In this document: in pieces, positions 22,831-27,500 of the stretch
How positions within the stretch are numbered: position 1 is the first letter of the stretch
Layout: each line of letters opens with the position of its first letter
Assembly (NCBI GenBank): GCA_015478945.1
Contig: JABUQX010078893.1
Span: 7,501-35,000 of the forward strand
Reading direction: 5' to 3'
Length of the DNA: 27,500 nucleotides
Source: Trachelipus rathkii
Lineage: Eukaryota > Arthropoda > Malacostraca > Isopoda > Trachelipodidae
Made by a program: the position numbers and the translations under genes
Notes under the pieces: model-generated
What the model was told of the DNA's origin: nothing
The model's database searches: none
What the model saw: the letters and a program-made list of their open reading frames with translations, nothing else

Positions 22831-23464
22831 AACTGTGCATGTGTTGGTATTTTTGATTGTCTAAAAACAGCAATACATTATTTTTTTGAAATGGGTGCCA
22901 ATTGCCAATTTCACTTTTAATAATTTAAATTATTTTACTAATTTGAATGACCCTTTTCACTCATTCATTTTAACTATTTGATAATTTCACCTATATATTT
23001 TCCGAAATTTGGTGGAAATTTCACCCAATTAGACCAATCATCTTATAAATGTTCAAAATTTTTCATTTTATAATTTTAGGCATGTTTTATGCACTTTGTG
23101 TAGAGAGCACTCTATAAGTACATGTGAAAAAACGTCCGATCATGTTTATACACTTTTTGTCTGTGATGAGGATATGTAAAGCATGCATTTCTTTTCTTCG
23201 AGCACCTCTTGAAATGTATTATTTTTTTTTACATTTTAATGAGCTTACTATATATAAAAAAGCACTATTTTAATTAAAGATTGTTGTTGTAAGCTTTGTC
23301 TTTTATTTACTTATCCTTTAATACCTGTGGTACGAAATTGTGAATATTTTTAATTTTTTTTAAATTGGCTTGTAACATATTGTTCTATTCTCTTTTTCCC
23401 TATAGGTTACAGATTACAGTTTCTTCTGGAAGTGAATAATGTATGCCAGGTGCCAAATCTAATT
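22557..23464. other. AT-rich segment with a 42-base poly(T)
   Basis: Positions 22788-22829 are an unbroken run of 42 T, possibly a reverse-oriented retrotransposed poly(A) tail. No matching element body or target duplication was identified. The remainder shows no open frame of interest. Confidence 0.5.
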
Positions 23465-23510
23465 TTTCGTGATCGTAATTGAGAGAATCTCAACATCGGT
23501 TATTTGCTTC
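23465..23510. repeat. 46-bp perfect direct repeat, left copy
   Basis: Runs from TTTCGTGATCGTAATTGAGA to GGTTATTTGCTTC and is identical to 24232-24277. The two copies bracket the inverted-repeat structure described next. Confidence 0.93.
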
Positions 23511-23539
23511 GGCCCTTTTCTGTTTTACGCTTGGGTCAG

Positions 23540-23752
23540 TTTTGAATTTTTTGTTTTTTTTTAAATATATTGCTACTATATGTACCAACAATGAATTTCC
23601 AGTGGTAACGGACATGGTTCAAAAGTTCGAAGTATTTTTAAAAATATTAATTTTGGGAATTATTTTTCTAAAAATGAAATATCTCCAAAAGTATACACTT
23701 ACAGAAAAACCAATTACATATTTGGAATCGGCTTATAAAGCTTATTACAAAA

Positions 23753-23792
<40 letters not shown>

Positions 23793-24230
23793 AATTAAAT
23801 ATATCAAAAAGTACACTTACAGAAAAACCATTACATATTTTGGAATCAGTATAAAGCATTACAAATATGTAAACTAAGGGGCTCAGCGGAAGCCGACGGG
23901 GGACAGAGGGGGGACACGTTTTCCATACCCCGTTGGGGAGGGGGTGGAGGAACCCCACGCGACACCCAAGTACCAAAGAGCGGGGTTCCGGGGCCTCCCG
24001 GAGGGGGGGAAATAGTCCTACCTGTCGTTCCCAAGGCCAGCGAGACCCCGACTCCATCTTCCCGCTGCGGTTTCACCCTTACGTTATTCTTTAGTTAAAA
24101 AAAAAATTAAAGTTACGGATCCGTAAACGTAACTGGTCCTATATATTTTTAATCATGTCCATTACCACTGAAATTCATTGTTGGTATCATATAGTTGCAA
24201 TATATTAAAAAAAAAAAAAAAAATTCAAAA
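23540..24230. mobile_element. Inverted-repeat structure with GC-rich core (possible unclassified insertion)
   Basis: The arms at about 23540-23617 and 24154-24230 are inverted copies of each other, about 78 bp long and mostly matching. They share TTTTGAATTTTTT, AATATATTG, CCAACAATGAATTT and GTGGTAA. Between them lie a duplicated 75-bp block (23676-23757 and about 23796-23873, both with CACTTACAGAAAAACCA), a 32-base poly(A) at 23756-23787 and a GC-rich segment. Perfect 46-bp direct repeats flank the whole. This could be a foldback-type transposon, a retroposed insertion with an unusually long target duplication, or a rearrangement or assembly artefact. The 92-codon frame 23479-23757 crosses several of these parts and is probably not a gene. 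Confidence 0.5.
23878..24085. other. GC-rich 200-bp core
   Basis: Abruptly GC-rich, with many G and C runs (GGGGGG, CCCC), inside otherwise very AT-rich DNA. Overlapping minus-strand frames (24076-23846 and 24057-23788) are proline- and arginine-rich by composition and lack any recognised motif. It does not resemble a tRNA, 5S rRNA or snRNA to my reading. Foreign or retroposed origin is plausible. Confidence 0.55.
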
Positions 24231-24231
24231 A

Positions 24232-24277
24232 TTTCGTGATCGTAATTGAGAGAATCTCAACATCGGTTATTTGCTTC
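24232..24277. repeat. 46-bp perfect direct repeat, right copy
   Basis: Identical to 23465-23510 over all 46 bases and starts immediately after the right inverted arm. Confidence 0.93.
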
Positions 24278-25169
24278 TACGTTGTTTTGAGTTAAATTAT
24301 AAAAATGAGGCGTTATGAAAAATATTAATTTCTTATTCGTATGAGTGCCCATTTTTATGGTAATCTTTGTCATACGCATATACGAGTGCCCATTTTTGTT
24401 CTACTCTACTCGAACTTTGTCAAAACATCGTGGACGGACAATTTTGCAAATTTATAATTTTACCTTTAAATATTAGTCCTTAGACAGGTTGTCATTCTCT
24501 ATTTTTATTTGCATGTGTTAAAGTTCATCTTGCACTAAATTTGATGAAGCAATGCTTCAAATATATTTTTTGTGCTCAAATGGTATAGAACTTATTTAGT
24601 TATGAAATTTTCAAAAACTATGTGGAGTCTGTAAAGTAAAATTATACCTCCAGTACAAATGCGACAACTGTTAAAACCTAGTTTTAAGAATTAAGATTTG
24701 GCAAATTAAGTTATTACTATTTATTAAAATTTTTCATTGGTTTTAAGTGCAAGGTGAAAATTATTTAGTACGTAATATTCCCACGAAAGCTTTAAAAATC
24801 AATTTTTTAGTTGATAGGATAATCAGTCTAATAAAATCATTAGATTGCGGATAATTCGGCGTCTTTTGCAAATTTGAACTATCGCGAAACTGATTCTGAT
24901 CAAATATTATTACATTACGCATTACATTAGTCTGGCATTCTTTCATGGTAGAAGGGCGATAATAATAATTTTATTTCAGCATCAGAAAAGCTAAAGTATG
25001 AACTACAAACTAAATTTAGCTATACACTTACGCAGTCCAGTCATGTACTCGCACGCCCATAAATTGATAGAATGGAAGTAGGGAGAAAGAATTTGAAAAG
25101 TTTTTCAAACTTTTAGCTTCACAATCGTCTAAAGAGACTATTTATTTCAGCACAATAGATACACGACAC
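24278..25169. other. AT-rich segment; no gene recognised
   Basis: A GAGTGCCCATTTTT motif occurs twice (about 24343 and 24385), a minor local duplication. The minus-strand 61-codon frame 24946-24761 has no recognisable content. Confidence 0.45.
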
Positions 25170-25523
25170 TACCTAGAAAGTGCAACTGGTGGATGACGTC
25201 CCAACCATTGTGTAACAGGTCAACAATCGGTATGTGTTACTATGATGCGTAAACTGCCTCTGGCTCTCATGACAGACTGCATACGCCTAGGTAAATAATA
25301 TAAGGATCTGCATGTTACCCCAAACCGCAATAACGGCACGTTCCAGCTCGTGGATGATAGGAGTTGCAGACGCAGATCGTTGATTGGCCCCCTTGAAGCT
25401 GTCGCAAAGATTTTTGATTGGCTTGAGGTCGAGGATTTCGCGGGAGCCAGTCATTACGTGGAAGTGGTTCACTATGAGGTGTACAAAGGGCATAACAACG
25501 GTTCTGTACCATGTGTTCCAGAT
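25170..25523 (-). pseudogene. Tc1/mariner transposase C-terminal relic, minus strand
   Basis: On the minus strand, ILDLKPIKNLCDSFKGANQR followed by PIIHELERAVIAVWGNM matches the end of the DDE domain of Tc1-like transposases, where the usual motif is DLNPIENLW followed by a Leu-x-x-Leu-x-x-Ala-(I/L) helix. The motif lies at about 25401-25439. The position of the third catalytic acid (Glu in NPIE) is Lys here, so the enzyme would be inactive. A second frame on the same strand reads the Pro/Arg-rich alternative of the same segment, and the tail toward 25170 breaks at a stop near 25290. The N-terminal DNA-binding and first catalytic parts are missing. No terminal inverted repeats were found. Confidence 0.8.
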
Positions 25524-25663
25524 AGTATTTTGCACCTTGATTGGTAGAAAATTTAAATTTTCTACCATTTATAGAAGATCCTAATTAAACTTGTTTTGTT
25601 TGGTATTTCAGGTAGCGCGCGCATCAACAGCTACCCCTAACCGAAAGATAAGGACCTTAACCC
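25524..25663 (+). pseudogene. Third, decayed copy of the malic enzyme terminal exon with upstream intron
   Basis: From AGTATTTTGCACC at about 25524 the sequence matches the region before exon B (from about 21110). It includes the 24-bp palindrome (25543-25566), the GGTATTTCAG acceptor ending at 25611 and the start of the exon. The exon portion (25612-25660) keeps GCATCAAC, CTAACCGAAAGAT and GGACCT but carries small insertions that break the frame and put in a stop. The homology ends where a TA tract begins. It cannot encode the malic enzyme C terminus. Its shared intron shows it came from duplication of the exon B region, not from retroposition. Confidence 0.85.
25543..25566. promoter_or_regulatory. 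Second copy of the 24-bp intronic palindrome
   Basis: Identical to 21131-21154 and again ends 45 nt before the acceptor. The intron around it has diverged more than the palindrome has. Confidence 0.6.
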
Positions 25664-25666
25664 AAG

Positions 25667-25788
<122 letters not shown>

Positions 25789-25802
25789 ACTCTCTAATGC
25801 TA

Positions 25803-25873
25803 TCTCTTCTATTGGGCTCGAACTCGAGAGCCCCTCACTGATCTAGTGTTTTACCACTGGACCACGATGAGCT
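25803..25873 (-). other. tRNA-like sequence, probably the head of a tRNA-derived SINE
   Basis: On the minus strand, TGGTCCAGTGG (25864-25854) fits the RNA polymerase III A box, and GAGTTCGAGCCC (25825-25814) fits the B box, 28 nt apart. The start AGCTCATCGTGG resembles a tRNA acceptor and D-arm. The T-stem does not pair beyond one or two bases, and the anticodon arm gives only a short stem with an improper loop. It is therefore not a working tRNA gene. A SINE head or tRNA pseudogene is the best reading. Confidence 0.6.
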
Positions 25874-25932
25874 AAAAGGAAAACCTTGGAAGAATACTTT
25901 CTTCCCATTTGGCTTTCCCGCTCACCAGTGAT

Positions 25933-26040
25933 GGGCGAATTCGAAGCCGAAGGTCTGATTCGGATTCGAACATTTCCCACACACATGGATTCGGATTCGA
26001 ATCCGAAGGTGTTGGATTCCGAATCCGGATTCGAATCCTA
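25933..26040. repeat. GATTCG palindromic repeat, probable hAT-MITE remnant
   Basis: It begins CAGTGATGGGCGAATTCG (from about 25926) and consists of variants of GATTCGGATTCGAATCCGAA, including a perfect 18-bp palindrome TTCGGATTCGAATCCGAA at 25990-26007. The CAGTGATGGG start resembles hAT terminal repeats and echoes the TAGTGATGGG end at 2817. No matching right-hand terminus was found, so it is partial. The plus-strand open frame 25909-26118 is a repeat artefact. Confidence 0.6.
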
Positions 26041-26189
26041 GTCTATTTCTTGTTTCTACAAGGATGTCAAAAAATCATCAAAAATAATAAAAAAACCAAA
26101 AACAGCTTGGAATATTAAGGCCGTGCCATTTGGATTAGGCTCATGGGGTGCTGTAAAGGAGCTTGATCAGATGCATTTCTGTTATTATT

Positions 26190-27180
26190 GACTAATCATA
26201 GCAGTATCAGATCTTGGATTAAGAGAGCATTTACAACTGGCTCTAAAATCGCAGAGTACTTCGCGATCAATATCACCAGCCATGATGAGCGACTGACCCC
26301 ACACATGCCGCTGAATGCAACTGAAAACGCTTTTTCTTGTGGCGGTATTTCATTCAATGGAAAGGGTTTCTAATGCTTGCATCATTCAGTACAAAGTGCT
26401 CCTAAAACACTCTGATGCACTTGTGTTGTTCAGACCATCTGATCTGGCATAGGCTGGGGATGTGTAGCATTAATTTTCTTCTCAAGACCGACACGCGAAA
26501 AACGTAATAATGTCCTCTTTTAGTTCCCACAGTATTGCAGTTTCTGGTATTTGTGTTCGAATCATTTACTTCCACTAGATTTTAGTTTGTGGAAAGAGCA
26601 ATGAAGAACAATGCTTTTTATACTTTTCCGCAATATTGCTGGACGCCTCCTTCCTTGCCAGACATCGTAGAACAGCCATCAAAGAGCAAACCACACATTC
26701 TCTCGGGATCCAGTTCTTCGTTCGTGACAAAATCGTCAATAGCTTTCGCAATGGTTTGATCAAAACGCTTTAAGTTCCACAAAAGCCAATAAAATTCTCT
26801 TTGACTTCATCGGGCTCTTTGTCAAAATAGCGACACTATGGAAATGGTTCCTTTCCAGAAATATCAGCGGTTTTATCTGCTGGTAAGCTATACCCGCACG
26901 CTTCCTTTACCTTATTAGCACGATGCTTTCCTTCATAGTAGTACCACATAGAGAAATGATCTCATTCTGAATCTGAAATGATTGGTATGTGGCATTTTTC
27001 GTCCCTTTTCAAAATGTTTTTTTCAATGACTGATGCATCTATTCGTAAGCGGCACAAATGTGGCATTTTCGTCCCCTTTTCAAAATGTTTTTCAATGACT
27101 GATCTCGGCATCTATTCGTAAGCGGCACAAATCTTGCAGCACCCCCTCATCATGATGCTTACCCCCCCAAAGCGGTAAAT
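26190..27180 (-). pseudogene. DUF4371/ZMYM-type hAT transposase relic, minus strand
   Basis: On the minus strand, pieces in alternating frames follow the order of the DUF4371-containing hAT-like proteins. There is an N-terminal CKICAAYE Cys cluster near 27145, then SMWYYYEGKHRANKVKEACG near 26960-26900. Next comes ADKTADISGKE (26880-26850, the usual DET.D.S region with Glu to Lys). DKEPDEVKENFIGF follows, then DDFVTNEELDPERMCGL and FDGCSTMSGKEGGV (about 26685-26640), which is the family's DG-x-x-MSG motif. Weak C-terminal similarity (AKYSAILEPVVNAL, about 26245-26205) follows after a degraded stretch. Multiple frameshifts and stops show it is dead. These genes often sit beside other hAT relics, as here. 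Confidence 0.75.
26990..27131. repeat. Two-copy 70-bp tandem duplication within the hAT relic
   Basis: TGGCATTTTTCGTCCC at 26990 and TGGCATTTTCGTCCCC at 27061 each continue through CAAAATGTTTTT, CAATGACTGAT and CATCTATTCGTAAGCGGCAC. The copies differ by a few homopolymer-length changes and a short insertion. Confidence 0.92.
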
Positions 27181-27440
27181 CGCGCGTATAAGAAAATGTC
27201 ACACATGAAATTATTGAGGATAATATTTTTTATTTTTCTTCTATGATTTTCTTAGAGAGCTGGTTAATTTGGATGTCTACCGCATGTCCTGTAGGAACAA
27301 TCTTGCACCTTCAACAGCAGTTTTATGCCACTCTGTGGTTGTATGTCCCATACAAACTGCACTGGGAACATACTTTACTTATATTTTGTTGAGATTTCTT
27401 ATTATTAAAAAGAGTGTAACACCCCTCACAAAAAAAACGT
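27181..27440. other. Unassigned segment
   Basis: No open frame or motif recognised. It may continue the minus-strand hAT relic's 5' side. Confidence 0.35.
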
Positions 27441-27500
27441 CCTTATATATATATATATATATATATAACAACAACATATATATATATACATATATATATA
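27441..27500. repeat. (TA)n microsatellite at the window end
   Basis: TA runs interrupted by ACAACAACA near 27467-27475. Confidence 0.95.

Noticed and set aside
23788..24076. Pro/Arg-rich minus-strand open frames
   Set aside because: They are explained by GC-rich composition with no motif, and two overlapping frames look equally protein-like.

Overview
The window looks like nuclear DNA from an animal, most likely an invertebrate and perhaps an arthropod. The basis is phased GT/AG introns around malic enzyme exons, animal-type hAT and Tc1/mariner transposon relics, and very large amounts of (TA)n. It is AT-rich and repeat-dominated. Many coding stretches carry single-base frame breaks. Some of these may be consensus errors in a long-read assembly rather than mutations; the sequence alone cannot decide.

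Layout. 1-2.8 kb: a tandem 73-bp duplication and a minus-strand hAT transposase relic. 2.8-4.35 kb: a second hAT element (plus strand) whose transposase is split by a 270-bp hAT-type MITE with perfect terminal inverted repeats and a perfect 8-bp target duplication. 4.5-5.75 kb: AT-rich, pyrimidine-rich DNA with one possible small exon. 5.75-9.46 kb: a broken retroelement gag-protease module: capsid-like region, CCHC zinc knuckle, a very long Asn/Ser/Pro-rich linker and a retroviral-type aspartic protease. No reverse transcriptase, integrase or LTR is seen. 9.5-12.6 kb: a TA desert. 12.6-13.75 kb: a more balanced, unassigned island with a (TC)n tract.

15.2-25.7 kb holds the only host gene recognised: the 3' end of an NADP-type malic enzyme on the plus strand. 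One clean internal exon (15254-15463) is followed by two paralogous terminal exons (17239-17360 and 21200-21339) and a third, decayed copy at 25612. Copies two and three share their upstream intron, including a perfect 24-bp palindrome exactly 45 nt before the acceptor. Between them lie a 58-bp minisatellite, poly(T), and a GC-rich sequence enclosed in a 78-bp inverted repeat and flanked by 46-bp perfect direct repeats. A Tc1/mariner relic abuts the third copy.

25.8-27.5 kb: a tRNA-derived SINE-like head, a palindromic GATTCG repeat of likely hAT-MITE origin, and a minus-strand DUF4371/ZMYM-type hAT transposase relic. Apart from the malic enzyme gene, the window is a graveyard of selfish elements; no functional gene cluster or operon is present.
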